Origin: Micrococcaceae bacterium Sec5.8
GTDB lineage: Bacteria > Actinomycetota > Actinomycetes > Actinomycetales > Micrococcaceae
Assembly: GCA_039636775.1 (NCBI GenBank)
Contig: CP143429.1
Location: forward strand, 3,472,001 to 3,536,000
Reading direction: 5' to 3'
DNA length: 64,000 nt
The translations under genes were made by a program, and so were the position numbers. Under the pieces are notes generated by a model. The model saw nothing but the letters and a program-made list of their open reading frames with translations. It was not told where the DNA came from and made no database searches. Of this stretch, positions 42,164-53,191 are shown one piece after another (the first letter of the stretch is position 1; the number at the start of each line of letters is the position of its first letter).

Positions 42164-43840
42164 TCACAGGGTTCGCAGCCGGTACAGGAGGAGCGCGACG
42201 TGCAATGAGGTCCTGGATTCGGCGTCGTCGAGGTCGACGGCGAGAAGCTCCTCAAGCCGGCCCAGACGGGCGTAGAGAGTCGGCCGGCTGAGGTAGCCGT
42301 TGCGGGCGAGTGCGGCCTTATTGCCACCGGACTCAAGGTACTGTCCGAGCAGCTCAAGGTAGCCTTCCGCGCCCCGGACTTCGGCGTGCAGCACACCGGC
42401 CAGCTCGGACTCGACGAACTGCTGCACGCGGGGGTCCTTGCGCAGCAAGGCCAGCAGCCCCCGCAGGCGAACGTCGGTCGCCCGGTAGAACGGCTTGCGG
42501 TCCCCCGGCAGGGTCGCTGCGGTTTCGGCGACGTGGGAGGCCTCATCAATACCCGCCGCCGCCTCCAGCAGGGAACCGCGAAGGCGGCCGACGCCGATGC
42601 TCCACTCCACCTCAGCGTGGCCGGGGGGCCGGAGGCCAGCCAGGGAAGGGCCGGACGGAGTGTCCCCGGTAAGGGCGCCAGCGAGGCGCTGGAGCATCGG
42701 ATCTTCGAGTTGCTTCGCCGGGACTGCCAGGATCATTCCGATCGAGCCTGAACGGATACTCGCTGTCAGCGCGGTGCCCGAGACGGACTTGAGGGCACGG
42801 GCGAGCTGCTCGAGCAGTGCGCGCTCCTCCTGCTGACCGGCGAGCGGATCTCCCCCGGGCGCCTGGTGGTCGGGTGAGGGACCGGAGCTTTCTCTGCCGC
42901 TCCTGAACACAACCGGCACATAGTATGGCGAGCGTCTGAGGCCAAGCGCGGCGGCACGCGCCTGCGCTTCGCCCTCGCTCAGCCCGCGGGGCTGCCGCAG
43001 GGCATTGAGGAGCCCTGCCTGCGCCTGGTGGCTCAGCTCGCGCCGGTCCCGCTCGGCCAGCCGGTTGATGGCAAGCGTCTGCGCCGCGCGTTCCAGCACC
43101 ATGGCCGCCGCCTCGTCGTCGTCGAGCGGCACGGGAACAACGAGCCGCCCCCAGAGTTGCCGGCGCACGCCCACCGGTGTCTGCAACCACGCCTCGGGCC
43201 CGCTCCGCGTTGTCTCGGGCGCCGACGGTGTGGTCCGCGACCTCCGTTCCCAGTCATCGAGGAGCTCAGTGGTCTGGAGCCTGCGGGCTGAATATGCGAT
43301 GACAAGATGCGAGAGGTCCTCCAGAACCACGGGAGCGCCGATCATGGCGGCCGCCCGTTCCACGACTTGCTCCGTCCCCGCGCTTTCCAGGCTCAGCACG
43401 GTAAAGGCTTCGTGGACGTCCCGCGCCCGTTCGACGCGCTCCAACTGCTCGGCCACGATCATCCGGTGCACGATCTCCGTAATCTGCACGAAGCGCACGC
43501 GCCGTTCGACGACGATCACGGGCAGCGCCGTGCCAAGCGCGGCTGCGCGCAGGGCGGCCATGCTGCGCATTCGGTTTCCGATGATTTCCACGATCAGGCC
43601 GGAGGCTCCCGCCTCCTCCAGAGAACGGATGAACGATGCCGTGAGACCTGGCGCCTTCTCCAGCTCAAGACCCGTGGTGAGCACCAACTCGCCGCCGGAC
43701 AGCAATCCGGAAATGTCGAGCACTTCGCTGACATGGACCCAGCGGACAGGGTGATCCAGGGCTCCTTCGCCGCCGAGGATCTGCGGACCTGCTTCGCGCA
43801 GCACGGGAAGGCCAAGGATTGAGCGGACGGTGGGCAACAT
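42164..43840 (-). CDS. PucR family transcriptional regulator
   Basis: 558 aa. The N-terminal PucR domain starts SILGLPVLREAGPQILGGEG, with HVSEVLDISGLLSGGELVLT. A C-terminal helix-turn-helix of the PucR/CdaR type follows: LLGQYLESGGNKAALARNGY, then LSRPTLYARLGRLEELL. PucR proteins control purine/ureide and other nitrogen catabolism. It is divergent from mmsA, and an inverted repeat overlaps its own start codon. Confidence 0.9.
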   Translation of the reverse strand: MLPTVRSILGLPVLREAGPQILGGEGALDHPVRWVHVSEVLDISGLLSGGELVLTTGLELEKAPGLTASFIRSLEEAGASGLIVEIIGNRMRSMAALRAAALGTALPVIVVERRVRFVQITEIVHRMIVAEQLERVERARDVHEAFTVLSLESAGTEQVVERAAAMIGAPVVLEDLSHLVIAYSARRLQTTELLDDWERRSRTTPSAPETTRSGPEAWLQTPVGVRRQLWGRLVVPVPLDDDEAAAMVLERAAQTLAINRLAERDRRELSHQAQAGLLNALRQPRGLSEGEAQARAAALGLRRSPYYVPVVFRSGRESSGPSPDHQAPGGDPLAGQQEERALLEQLARALKSVSGTALTASIRSGSIGMILAVPAKQLEDPMLQRLAGALTGDTPSGPSLAGLRPPGHAEVEWSIGVGRLRGSLLEAAAGIDEASHVAETAATLPGDRKPFYRATDVRLRGLLALLRKDPRVQQFVESELAGVLHAEVRGAEGYLELLGQYLESGGNKAALARNGYLSRPTLYARLGRLEELLAVDLDDAESRTSLHVALLLYRLRTL

Positions 43841-43853
43841 TTACAAAGCGTAA
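43839..43853. promoter_or_regulatory. inverted repeat at pucR start
   Basis: TTTAC-AAAGC-GTAAA overlaps the first base of the pucR start codon and lies about 100 nt before mmsA. It is an AT-rich dyad suited to autorepression. Assignment to PucR is inference. Confidence 0.4.
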
Positions 43854-43953
43854 AGCACACCACGATTCTCCTTACACACCGGCTCTTATGGTGGAACTCC
43901 GTGCCGGACACACTGGACGAAAGACACCGCCCATCCCTCACTAGGAGAACTAC

Positions 43954-45441
<1,488 letters not shown>

Positions 45442-45469
45442 CCGGCGCCACAATAGAAAGGCACTTGAC

Positions 45470-46843
45470 ATGACTTCCACTCTGGACAGCGGCGTTCTGC
45501 CGCTGCAGCACGACCCCGAAGGCGCCCGCCGGGCGTACGAGCTGGACCGCAAACATGTCTTCCACTCCTGGTCCGCCCAGGATCTCTTGGACCCCATGGT
45601 TATCACCGCGGCCGAGGGATCCCATGTCTGGGACGGTGAGGGCAAGAAGTATCTGGATTTCTCCTCCCAACTGGTCAACACAAACATCGGCCACCAGCAC
45701 CCCGCCGTCGTCTCCGCGATCGCCGCCCAGGCCGCGAAACTGTGCACCATCGCCCCGAGCTACGTCAACGACGCCCGGTCGGAGGCAGCCCGGCTGATCG
45801 CGGAGCGGACCCCCGGGGAGCTGGACAAGATCTTCTTCACCAACGGCGGGGCGGATGCCAATGAGCACGCCGTCCGCATGGCCCGGCTCCACACCGGCCG
45901 GCACAAGGTCCTCTCGGCCTACCGCTCCTACCATGGCGGCACCCAGCTCGCCGTGAACCTCACAGGGGATCCGCGCCGCTGGGCCAGTGACCACGCCAGC
46001 ACCGGGACGATCCACTTCTTCCCGCCTTACCTGTACCGCACCGCGTTCCATGCCACGACGCAGGAAGAGGAAAGCCAGCGCGCCCTGGAACATTTGGAGC
46101 AACTGGTCAGTTTTGAAGGTCCGTCCACTATCGCGGCGCTGATCCTCGAATCGATTCCGGGGACCGCCGGAATCTACCTGCCCCCGCCCGGCTACCTTCA
46201 GGGCGTGCGGGATCTTTGCACCCGGCACGGCATCATTCTGATCGCCGACGAGGTCATGTCGGGCTTCGGCAGGACCGGCAAATGGTTCGCCACCGAGCAC
46301 TTCGACGTCGTACCAGACCTGCTCACCTTCGCCAAAGGCGTGAATTCCGGCTATGTCCCGTTGGGTGGCGTTGCCATCAGCCCCGAAATCGCGGCCACTT
46401 TCGGACAGCGCGTCTACCCGGGCGGCCTGACCTACTCCGGCCATCCGCTGGCAACTGCGGCCGCTGTGGCCACCATCAACGCCATGGAGGATGAACAGAT
46501 CGTGCAGCATGCAGCGACTCTCAGTGAGACCGTGATCGGGCCGGCCCTCGCCGGTTTCGCGGAAAATCACGCGTCCGTGGGCGAGGTGCGCGGAACAGGG
46601 GTCTTCTGGGCCATCGAGCTGGTCAAGAACCGTGAAACGCGCGAGCCAATGGCTCCCTACGGGAGTTCCAGCCCGGAAATGAACCAGCTCGTCGCCGCGT
46701 GCAAGTCCCGCGGGTTGCTCCCGTTCGCGAATTTCAACCGTATTCACGTGGTTCCTCCATGCAACATCAGCGCAACCGACGCCCAAACTGGCCTGGCCAT
46801 CCTGGATGAAGTTCTTGATATTGCAGACAGCCTGGTCAGCTGA
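45470..46843 (+). CDS. class III (omega) aminotransferase
   Basis: 457 aa, PLP fold type I. Features: VWDGEGKKYLDFSSQLVNTN, FFTNGGADANEHAVRMARLH, LIADEVMSGFGRTGKWFA (PLP-binding Asp) and the Schiff-base lysine in LLTFAKGVNSGYVPLGGVAI. It is likely to move an amino group from a beta-amino acid or similar omega-amine to pyruvate or a ketoacid, giving the semialdehyde used by MmsA. Confidence 0.9.
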   Translation: MTSTLDSGVLPLQHDPEGARRAYELDRKHVFHSWSAQDLLDPMVITAAEGSHVWDGEGKKYLDFSSQLVNTNIGHQHPAVVSAIAAQAAKLCTIAPSYVNDARSEAARLIAERTPGELDKIFFTNGGADANEHAVRMARLHTGRHKVLSAYRSYHGGTQLAVNLTGDPRRWASDHASTGTIHFFPPYLYRTAFHATTQEEESQRALEHLEQLVSFEGPSTIAALILESIPGTAGIYLPPPGYLQGVRDLCTRHGIILIADEVMSGFGRTGKWFATEHFDVVPDLLTFAKGVNSGYVPLGGVAISPEIAATFGQRVYPGGLTYSGHPLATAAAVATINAMEDEQIVQHAATLSETVIGPALAGFAENHASVGEVRGTGVFWAIELVKNRETREPMAPYGSSSPEMNQLVAACKSRGLLPFANFNRIHVVPPCNISATDAQTGLAILDEVLDIADSLVS

Positions 46844-46864
46844 GCTTATTGACAGGCGGTGACT

Positions 46865-46887
46865 TGCTGTCCCGGTCTGGGACAGCA
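46865..46887. terminator. hairpin after aminotransferase gene
   Basis: TGCTGTCCC (46865-46873) and GGGACAGCA (46879-46887) with a 5-nt loop, 22 nt past the stop codon. No T-run follows. It could be a weak terminator or an operator for the small gene at 46937. Confidence 0.45.
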
Positions 46888-46936
46888 TGTCAAGCGTCGG
46901 TCACCTCTCCTAGGCGCAGCTTGCTAGCCTGAGGGG

Positions 46937-47098
46937 GTGAAATACGAATCCCTGTGGATCGGCATGCTGATCGGCGCAGCCCTCGGCTTCGCCATCGGCG
47001 TCGCCACCGCCGACAAGCCGTTCACCGGCCTCCTGATCGGGATCGGCGTCGGTGCTCTCGTGGGCTTGGCGGCCCGCAAGGACCCCTCGAAAGGGTAG
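46937..47098 (+). CDS. 53-aa Gly-rich double-helix membrane protein
   Basis: Not long enough for usual gene finders but convincing: GTG 46937 preceded by GAGGGG, reading VKYESLWIGMLIGAALGFAI, then GVATADKPFTGLLIGIGVGA and a basic end ARKDPSKG. Two short glycine-zipper helices (about residues 6-23 and 30-46) are separated by a polar turn. The isomerase gene starts 6 nt after its stop, so the two are probably co-transcribed. Function unknown. Confidence 0.65.
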   Translation: MKYESLWIGMLIGAALGFAIGVATADKPFTGLLIGIGVGALVGLAARKDPSKG

Positions 47099-47103
47099 CG
47101 GCG

Positions 47104-47910
47104 GTGCCTGGGATGTATTCCGTGAACTGCTCCATCCTGTTGACCGAGTTGCCCCTGCTTGAGCGGCCCGCCGCGGCGAAGGCCGCCGGCTTTGACGCCG
47201 TGGAGTTCTGGTGGCCCTTCGCCGGCTCCGTTCCCGGTGACGCCGAGGTCACCGACTTCGAGCGGGCCATCACCGATGCAGGCGTCCGCCTAGCCGGCCT
47301 GAATTTCTACGCCGGCGACATGCCGGCCGGGGACCGGGGGCTGGTGTCCTGGCCGGGCCGTTCCGGCGAGTTCCGGGACAACGCCGACGCGGTGGCGGGC
47401 ATCGGCGGGCGGCTCGGCTGCACCGCGTTCAACGCCCTCTACGGCAACCGCCAGGACGGGATTGCTCCGGAAGCCCAGGACGAGCTGGCCGTCCGGAATC
47501 TCGCCGCCGCAGCCGCAGCCGTGGCCAGCATCGGCGGTACGGTGCTGCTCGAACCGGTCAGCGGCGCCCCGCGCTACCCGCTGCTCCGGGCAGATGATGC
47601 CCTCCAGGTCATTTCTCGGGTCCGGCAGGAGACCGGTGCGGAGAACCTCCGGCTCCTCGCCGATTTTTATCATCTCTCGGTCAACGGTGACGACGTCGCC
47701 GCCGTCATCGAACAGCACGCCAAGGACTTCGGCCACCTCCAGATCGCCGACAGCCCTGGCCGCGGGGCTCCCGGTACCGGGGGGCTTCCCCTCGGCAGCT
47801 GGATCGCCCGCAGCCGCGAACTCGGCTACGACGGCTGCATCGCCCTCGAGTACAAGGAACCGGCTGCCACCGCGTTCAGCTGGGCCATCCGCCCGTCCGC
47901 CGCCGGCTGA
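47104..47910 (+). CDS. hydroxypyruvate isomerase-like TIM-barrel protein
   Basis: 268 aa. GTG 47104 is chosen because GAAAGGG lies 8 nt before it; ATG 47113 has worse spacing. Hyi pattern: YSVNCSILLTELPLLERPAA, GFDAVEFWWPF (Glu), VLLEPVSGAPRYPL (Glu), RLLADFYHLSVNGDD (Asp, His), and GHLQIADSPGRGAPGTG. It probably interconverts hydroxypyruvate and tartronate semialdehyde or a related pair. No glyoxylate carboligase is adjacent. Confidence 0.82.
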   Translation: MPGMYSVNCSILLTELPLLERPAAAKAAGFDAVEFWWPFAGSVPGDAEVTDFERAITDAGVRLAGLNFYAGDMPAGDRGLVSWPGRSGEFRDNADAVAGIGGRLGCTAFNALYGNRQDGIAPEAQDELAVRNLAAAAAAVASIGGTVLLEPVSGAPRYPLLRADDALQVISRVRQETGAENLRLLADFYHLSVNGDDVAAVIEQHAKDFGHLQIADSPGRGAPGTGGLPLGSWIARSRELGYDGCIALEYKEPAATAFSWAIRPSAAG

Positions 47911-48001
47911 CAGGTCCCTTCCCGCGGCCGGAATAGCGGATCCGCACCCGCTGTTGTGCACCACAGAGCACGTCTCACCTGTCTCCCAGCGAAGGACCCC
48001 C

Positions 48002-48481
48002 ATGAGCCAGAACCTCACCGTCAAGCTGCAGCCCGGAACCCCGGCCCCGGATTTCTCCCTTCCGGACGCCGCGGGACACCAGGTCTCGCTGGCCGATTAC
48101 CGCGGCAAGAACGTCATTGTGTATTTCTACCCGCAGGCCGCCACCCCTGGCTGCACCACCGAGGCCTGCGACTTCCGGGACAACCTGGCGTCCCTGCAGG
48201 GATCCGGCTATGAAGTGCTGGGCATCTCCCCCGATGCGCCCGAGGCGCTGGCACACTTCACCGGCGACTTCGCCCTGACCTTTCCGCTCCTCGCCGACGA
48301 GGACCACGCGGTGGCGCTGGCCTACGGAGCCTGGGGCGAAAAGCTGGTCCGCGGTGAAGTCACCGAAGGAATCGTCCGCTCTACGGTGGTCCTGGACCCC
48401 GAAGGAAAGGTCACACTGGCCCAGTACCAGGTCAAGGCCCAGGGCCATGTTGCTGCGTTGAAGGAGCAACTGGGCGTCTAG
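48002..48481 (+). CDS. bcp: thioredoxin-dependent thiol peroxidase (Bcp/PrxQ)
   Basis: 159 aa. Peroxiredoxin signature FYPQAATPGCTTEACDFRDN with the peroxidatic Cys and a second Cys five residues later, the arrangement of PrxQ enzymes that form an intramolecular disulfide. Canonical FYPKDDTPGC is changed to FYPQAATPGC, which may alter tuning but keeps the TxxC core. Role: reduction of hydroperoxides in the cytoplasm using thioredoxin. Confidence 0.93.
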   Translation: MSQNLTVKLQPGTPAPDFSLPDAAGHQVSLADYRGKNVIVYFYPQAATPGCTTEACDFRDNLASLQGSGYEVLGISPDAPEALAHFTGDFALTFPLLADEDHAVALAYGAWGEKLVRGEVTEGIVRSTVVLDPEGKVTLAQYQVKAQGHVAALKEQLGV

Positions 48482-48563
48482 GCACTCGCCCCAGCCCCGG
48501 CGCACTGGGTAGGATCGGTGCAACCAGCGCCGGAGACCGGCCCCGACCGAAGGCGGACACCAC

Positions 48564-48998
48564 GTGGCAGCAGGAACCAGTCAGGACCCCTGGGTGCTCA
48601 AAACAGCCCCGGGAACTTCCGAGTACACAATGTACCGGGACGAGGTATCCGATCCTCCAGCCCTGGTATGCCAGGTTGGCTCCACCACCTTGAAATACCA
48701 TCTCCGCGCCCTCGAAGACCTGCCGCTGTGGCTGATGGAGCGGGGCGAGTGGGTGCCTCTGGGCGCCGCCGATGAGAACAAGCCTGCCGCTGAGGGATCC
48801 GTCGAGGCGTGGGGACGGGATCCGGAAAACCCGGTCGGCGGATGGTACGGGCTGCGGAAGGGATACCGCGGCCGGTTCGGGATGTACCTTCCGCCCCTTC
48901 TGGAGGCGTTGGGCCTGGTGGAACTCACCCACGACAAGCGCAACAACTCCGTCCGGGCCATCATCGCCGACGCCTCGGGTCCGGCGATCCAGGCCTAA
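48564..48998 (+). CDS. conserved hypothetical protein
   Basis: 144 aa from GTG 48564. Soluble and mixed alpha/beta, with conspicuous blocks DPWVLKTAPGTSEYTMYRDE, VCQVGSTTLKYHL, and GGWYGLRKGYRGRFGMYLPP. The whole chain looks like one compact domain that I have seen as a conserved actinobacterial hypothetical, but I cannot name a function. It converges with the methyltransferase gene at 49023, with 24 nt between. Confidence 0.75.
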   Translation: MAAGTSQDPWVLKTAPGTSEYTMYRDEVSDPPALVCQVGSTTLKYHLRALEDLPLWLMERGEWVPLGAADENKPAAEGSVEAWGRDPENPVGGWYGLRKGYRGRFGMYLPPLLEALGLVELTHDKRNNSVRAIIADASGPAIQA

Positions 48999-49022
48999 GC
49001 TCGGCGGCTGCCCGGCTTGGGG

Positions 49023-49871
49023 TCAGGCCCGCGTGCCCGCCACGATGGTGGCGGTGGAACGAAGCCGGATGGCGCCGCGGTGTTCGTAGCGGCCCAGCAT
49101 TTGGAACACGTCCGCCCGGATCAGGTCCCGGGAATCCCGGTCCGCGCCGGCCAGGCCCACCCCGACGGTGGTCGCGATCTCCGTCATGAACTCCCAGTAG
49201 AGATCCGGTGAGCCCTGGACCAGGTCTGTGCTGATCTTCTGCTCGCTGACCTCGACCAGCCCTGCTTCCTGAAAGACCCGTGCCATGAATCCCGCTGCGG
49301 CGCACCGGAACAGCCCGGGTGCGCCCGTTGCCGGGACCGGCAGTTCGGTATGGCGCGCGATCGTCCCGAGGATGAGGGTGGCCCACGGGTTCTCGGCGGC
49401 CCGGCCCCAGACGGCGGCACTGATCCGCGAACCCGGCCTGGCGACGCGGGCCATTTCATCCACCGCGCCGGAAACACTGGGGAAGAACATCAAACCGAAG
49501 CGGCAGAGGACGGCATCGAAGGTGGCATCCTCAAACGGAAGAGCGGCGGCGTCGCCCACCCTGGTGGCCACGTTCGGCAGCCCGCGGGCCGCCGCCTTCT
49601 CGGCGGCGACCCGGAGCATGCCCGCCGAGAGGTCCAGCAGGACGACGCTGCCGCGCGGGGCAAGGGTTGCCGCGGTGAGACCCGGCTCGCCGGTTCCGGA
49701 GGCGACGTCGAGGACGGCGGAGTCCGGGCGGAGCCGTGCCTCCTGGAGGACGGTATCGCCGAACGGTGCGTGCCAGCTGAGCACTTCGGCATCCCATTTC
49801 CGCCAGCCGGCGGAGAACTCGTCCCAGGTGCTCCGCTGCTGATCCCGGATCCGCTCTGCTGAGGCTGTCAT
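49023..49871 (-). CDS. class I SAM methyltransferase (UbiE/Coq5-like)
   Basis: 282 aa from ATG 49871 behind AAGGAG. SAM-binding VLDVASGTGEPGLTAATLAP, then LLDLSAGMLRVA, DAAALPFEDATFDAVLCRFG and a motif III region VARPGSRISAAVWG. It resembles ubiquinone/menaquinone-type or small-molecule methyltransferases, but the neighbourhood gives no substrate. Divergent from the membrane gene at 49966. Confidence 0.85.
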   Translation of the reverse strand: MTASAERIRDQQRSTWDEFSAGWRKWDAEVLSWHAPFGDTVLQEARLRPDSAVLDVASGTGEPGLTAATLAPRGSVVLLDLSAGMLRVAAEKAAARGLPNVATRVGDAAALPFEDATFDAVLCRFGLMFFPSVSGAVDEMARVARPGSRISAAVWGRAAENPWATLILGTIARHTELPVPATGAPGLFRCAAAGFMARVFQEAGLVEVSEQKISTDLVQGSPDLYWEFMTEIATTVGVGLAGADRDSRDLIRADVFQMLGRYEHRGAIRLRSTATIVAGTRA

Positions 49872-49965
49872 GGTTCTCCTTGGCCGGTCCGGGCCCTCCC
49901 CCACCACTCAGTGTCCTCCCACCGCCCGGCGGTAGCAATGCTTCCCGGGCAGTACGATTAACGGC

Positions 49966-50310
49966 ATGTCTACCCCCGAAAACCCCGGCACCGCAGGCGA
50001 ACAGCACGTCCCCGAACGGCGCCAGGTCACGGTGCGCCGCGCCCCGAAATACGTGCCGTTCCTGGTCCTCGGCGGGCTTTTGGGCATCGGCGTGGCCGCC
50101 GTCCTCGCGTACGGCGTCCCGGGCGATGAGAGTTACGACGCCGGCTCCGTGTTCGGTTTCTTCCTGACCCTCTGCGGTGTGGGCGGGGCCATTGTGGGTG
50201 GCATTGCCGCGCTGATCCTGGACCGCCTGAGCGTCCGCCGGGCGGAGCGCGCCGTCGTCGAGTCCGTTCCCGATTCGGTGCCCGCGCCGGAGGACCAGCA
50301 GGGGGCCTGA
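49966..50310 (+). CDS. two-helix membrane protein upstream of purF
   Basis: 114 aa. A hydrophilic N-terminus with basic RRQVTVRRAPKYVP leads to two transmembrane helices (about 35-52 and 65-88) and a charged tail. This small gene before purF is, from memory, conserved in Arthrobacter relatives. Function unknown. 65 nt separate it from purF. Confidence 0.72.
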   Translation: MSTPENPGTAGEQHVPERRQVTVRRAPKYVPFLVLGGLLGIGVAAVLAYGVPGDESYDAGSVFGFFLTLCGVGGAIVGGIAALILDRLSVRRAERAVVESVPDSVPAPEDQQGA

Positions 50311-50375
50311 GCCGGCCCGAGGTCATAATCCGGCGCCCGGGAAAGTCCCGCCGCACAACGTGAGATAATCAACCA

Positions 50376-52022
50376 GTGGCACGCGGCGATGGAAAACTCT
50401 CTCATGATCTTCTCTCTGGCGAAAAAGGCCCCCAGGATGCTTGTGGCGTCTTCGGGGTCTGGGCTCCCGGCGAAGAGGTTGCAAAACTCACCTATTACGG
50501 GCTGTATGCACTGCAGCACCGCGGTCAGGAGTCCGCTGGCATAGCCACCAGCGACGGCACCCGGATCAACGTCTACAAGGACATGGGCCTCGTCTCCCAG
50601 GTCTTCGATGAGACCACGCTCAACACCCTGACCGGGCACCTGGCGGTCGGCCACTGCCGGTATTCCACCACCGGCGCGAGCCATTGGGCCAACGCGCAGC
50701 CCACCTTGGGCGCCACCGCCACCGGGACCGTGGCCCTCGCCCATAACGGCAACCTGACCAATACCGCCGAGCTCAAAGCCATGATCGTGGACCGCAACGG
50801 CGGACACCTCAGCGGTGAAATGAAGCAGGGCAACACCTCGGACACGGCCCTGGTCACAGCCCTGCTCGAGGGCGAGGAGGGCAAGACGCTGGAACAGACC
50901 GCCCTGGAGCTGCTGCCCAAAATCAAGGGCGGCTTCTGCTTCGTCTTCATGGATGAAGGCACCCTCTACGCGGCCCGCGACACGTACGGCATCCGCCCGC
51001 TGTGCCTGGGCCGGCTGGAGCGCGGCTGGGTGGTCGCCTCCGAGCAGTCCGCCCTCGCCACAGTCGGAGCAAGCTTCATCCGCGAAATCGAACCCGGCGA
51101 ATTCATCGCGATCGACGAGGACGGCGTCCGGTCCCAGCGTTTCGCCGAGGCGACGCCGGCCGGCTGCGTCTTCGAGTACGTCTACCTCGCCCGCCCGGAC
51201 GCCTCCATTGCCGGCCGGTCCGTGTACGAATCCCGCGTCGAAATGGGCCGCCAGCTGGCCCGGGAAAACACCCAGGAAGCGGACATCGTCATCCCGGTCC
51301 CGGAGTCCGGCACCCCCGCCGCCGTGGGCTACGCCGAGGAGTCCGGCATCCCTTTCGCGCACGGCTTCGTCAAGAACGCCTACGTGGGCCGGACGTTCAT
51401 CCAGCCGTCCCAGACGCTCCGCCAGCTGGGGATCCGGCTCAAGCTCAACGCGCTGGAATCGGTGATCCGCGGCAAACGCGTGGTGGTGGTGGACGACTCG
51501 ATCGTGCGCGGCAACACCCAGCGGGCCATCGTCCGGATGCTCCGCGAAGCCGGCGCCGCCTCCGTCCACGTCAAGATCTCCTCCCCGCCGGTGAAGTGGC
51601 CGTGTTTCTACGGCATCGACTTCGCGTCCCGCGCCGAGCTGATCGCCAACGGCGCCACCATCAACGAGATTTCCCAGGCCATCGGCGCGGACTCGCTGGC
51701 GTACATCTCCGAGGACGGCATGATCGGTGCCACCCGGCAGCCACGTGAGCGCCTCTGTACCGCCTGCTTCACCGGCAACTACCCGATCGAGCTTCCGGGC
51801 GCCGACAAGCTCGGCAAGAACCTGCTTGAGCGCACCGATCTCGGCGGTCTTCCGCCTGTCCCGGCCGCCGTGGAGCCCGGCACCTCGCTGACAGAGGACC
51901 CTGCCGCCAAGCCTGGCGCCACCGGGTGCGATCCCGGACCGGATGCCGAATTCGAAGCCCTGCTCACCGACGACGATCGCATTGATCGCTCCATTGCCGC
52001 CGACAAGAAAGAGCCCGTATGA
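50376..52022 (+). CDS. purF: amidophosphoribosyltransferase
   Basis: 548 aa from GTG 50376. A 22-residue propeptide precedes Cys23, the N-terminal nucleophile of the glutaminase domain (DACGVFGVWAPGEEVAKLTY). The transferase domain has the PRPP loop KRVVVVDDSIVRGNT. It catalyses the first step of purine synthesis, PRPP plus glutamine to 5-phosphoribosylamine. The last ~50 residues are a low-complexity tail beyond the usual end. It overlaps purM by ATGA. Confidence 0.97.
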   Translation: MARGDGKLSHDLLSGEKGPQDACGVFGVWAPGEEVAKLTYYGLYALQHRGQESAGIATSDGTRINVYKDMGLVSQVFDETTLNTLTGHLAVGHCRYSTTGASHWANAQPTLGATATGTVALAHNGNLTNTAELKAMIVDRNGGHLSGEMKQGNTSDTALVTALLEGEEGKTLEQTALELLPKIKGGFCFVFMDEGTLYAARDTYGIRPLCLGRLERGWVVASEQSALATVGASFIREIEPGEFIAIDEDGVRSQRFAEATPAGCVFEYVYLARPDASIAGRSVYESRVEMGRQLARENTQEADIVIPVPESGTPAAVGYAEESGIPFAHGFVKNAYVGRTFIQPSQTLRQLGIRLKLNALESVIRGKRVVVVDDSIVRGNTQRAIVRMLREAGAASVHVKISSPPVKWPCFYGIDFASRAELIANGATINEISQAIGADSLAYISEDGMIGATRQPRERLCTACFTGNYPIELPGADKLGKNLLERTDLGGLPPVPAAVEPGTSLTEDPAAKPGATGCDPGPDAEFEALLTDDDRIDRSIAADKKEPV

Positions 52023-53191
52023 CTCCCGCCTCCCCGGCCGCTGACATGAATGCCGCCCAGAACGCCGTCGGCATCACCTACGCCTCCGCCGGCGTCGACG
52101 TCGAAGCGGGAGACCGCGCCGTCGAACTCATGAAGGACGCCATCAAGGCGACCCACAACTCCTCGGTGGTGGGCGGCGTCGGTGGCTTCGCGGGACTTTA
52201 CGACGTCTCCAAACTGCTCACCTACAAGCGCCCGCTGCTGGCGACGTCCACCGACGGCGTCGGCACCAAAGTGGCCATCGCCCAGGCCATGGACATCCAC
52301 GACACCATCGGTTTCGACCTTGTCGGCATGGTGGTCGATGACATCGTGGTGGTGGGCGCCGAGCCGCTGTACATGACCGATTACATCGCCTGCGGCAAAG
52401 TGGTTCCGGAGCGCATCGCCGACATTGTCCGCGGCATCGCAGCCGCCTGTTCCGTTGCGGGGACAGCCCTGGTGGGCGGCGAGACCGCCGAGCACCCGGG
52501 CCTGCTGGGCGAGCACGAGTACGACGTCGCCGGTGCCGCCACCGGTGTTGTCGAAGCCGACCAGCTCCTCGGCCCGGACCGCGTCCGCGCCGGTGACGTG
52601 GTGATCGGCATGGCCTCCTCCGGGCTGCACTCCAACGGCTACTCCCTGGTCCGCCGCGTCATCAACCACGCCGGCTGGGCACTGGACCGGCACGTCTCCG
52701 AATTCAGCCGCACGCTCGGTGAGGAACTCCTGGAACCGACCCGGGTCTACGCCGCCGACTGCCTGGACCTGGCCCGTACCTTCCCGGTCAACGGCTCCGC
52801 AGCCGGCCAGGCCGTGCACGGTTTCAGCCACGTCACAGGCGGCGGCCTCGCCGCCAACCTGGCCCGCGTCCTCCCGCAGGGCCTGCTGGCCACTGTGGAC
52901 CGCGCCACCTGGGAACTGCCGGCCATCTTCCGGCTCGTCGCCGAGCTGGGCAACGTTCCGCTGGCCGACTTGGAACGCACGCTGAACCTGGGCGTAGGCA
53001 TGGTGGCGATTGTGTCCCCCGAGGCCGCCGATGCCGCGGTGAACCGCCTCACCGAACGCGGGTTGCCGGCCTGGGTCATGGGTACCGTGGAGGCCAACTC
53101 TGATTCGGTCCTCAAGTCCGGCCCGGACTACGTGCAGGGCGCCAAGGGCGTGGACGGCGGCGCCGTCCGGCTGGTCAACGCCTACGCCTAA
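52019..53191 (+). CDS. purM: phosphoribosylformylglycinamidine cyclo-ligase
   Basis: 390 aa, a little longer than typical because of an N-terminal extension. PurM marks: YASAGVDVEAGDRAVELMKD, GGVGGFAGLYD, STDGVGTKVAIAQ, GETAEHPGLL, SSGLHSNGYSLVR, and HVTGGGLAANLARVLP. It closes the imidazole ring to AIR in purine synthesis. Translational coupling with purF and no further pur gene downstream. Confidence 0.97.
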   Translation: MTPASPAADMNAAQNAVGITYASAGVDVEAGDRAVELMKDAIKATHNSSVVGGVGGFAGLYDVSKLLTYKRPLLATSTDGVGTKVAIAQAMDIHDTIGFDLVGMVVDDIVVVGAEPLYMTDYIACGKVVPERIADIVRGIAAACSVAGTALVGGETAEHPGLLGEHEYDVAGAATGVVEADQLLGPDRVRAGDVVIGMASSGLHSNGYSLVRRVINHAGWALDRHVSEFSRTLGEELLEPTRVYAADCLDLARTFPVNGSAAGQAVHGFSHVTGGGLAANLARVLPQGLLATVDRATWELPAIFRLVAELGNVPLADLERTLNLGVGMVAIVSPEAADAAVNRLTERGLPAWVMGTVEANSDSVLKSGPDYVQGAKGVDGGAVRLVNAYA

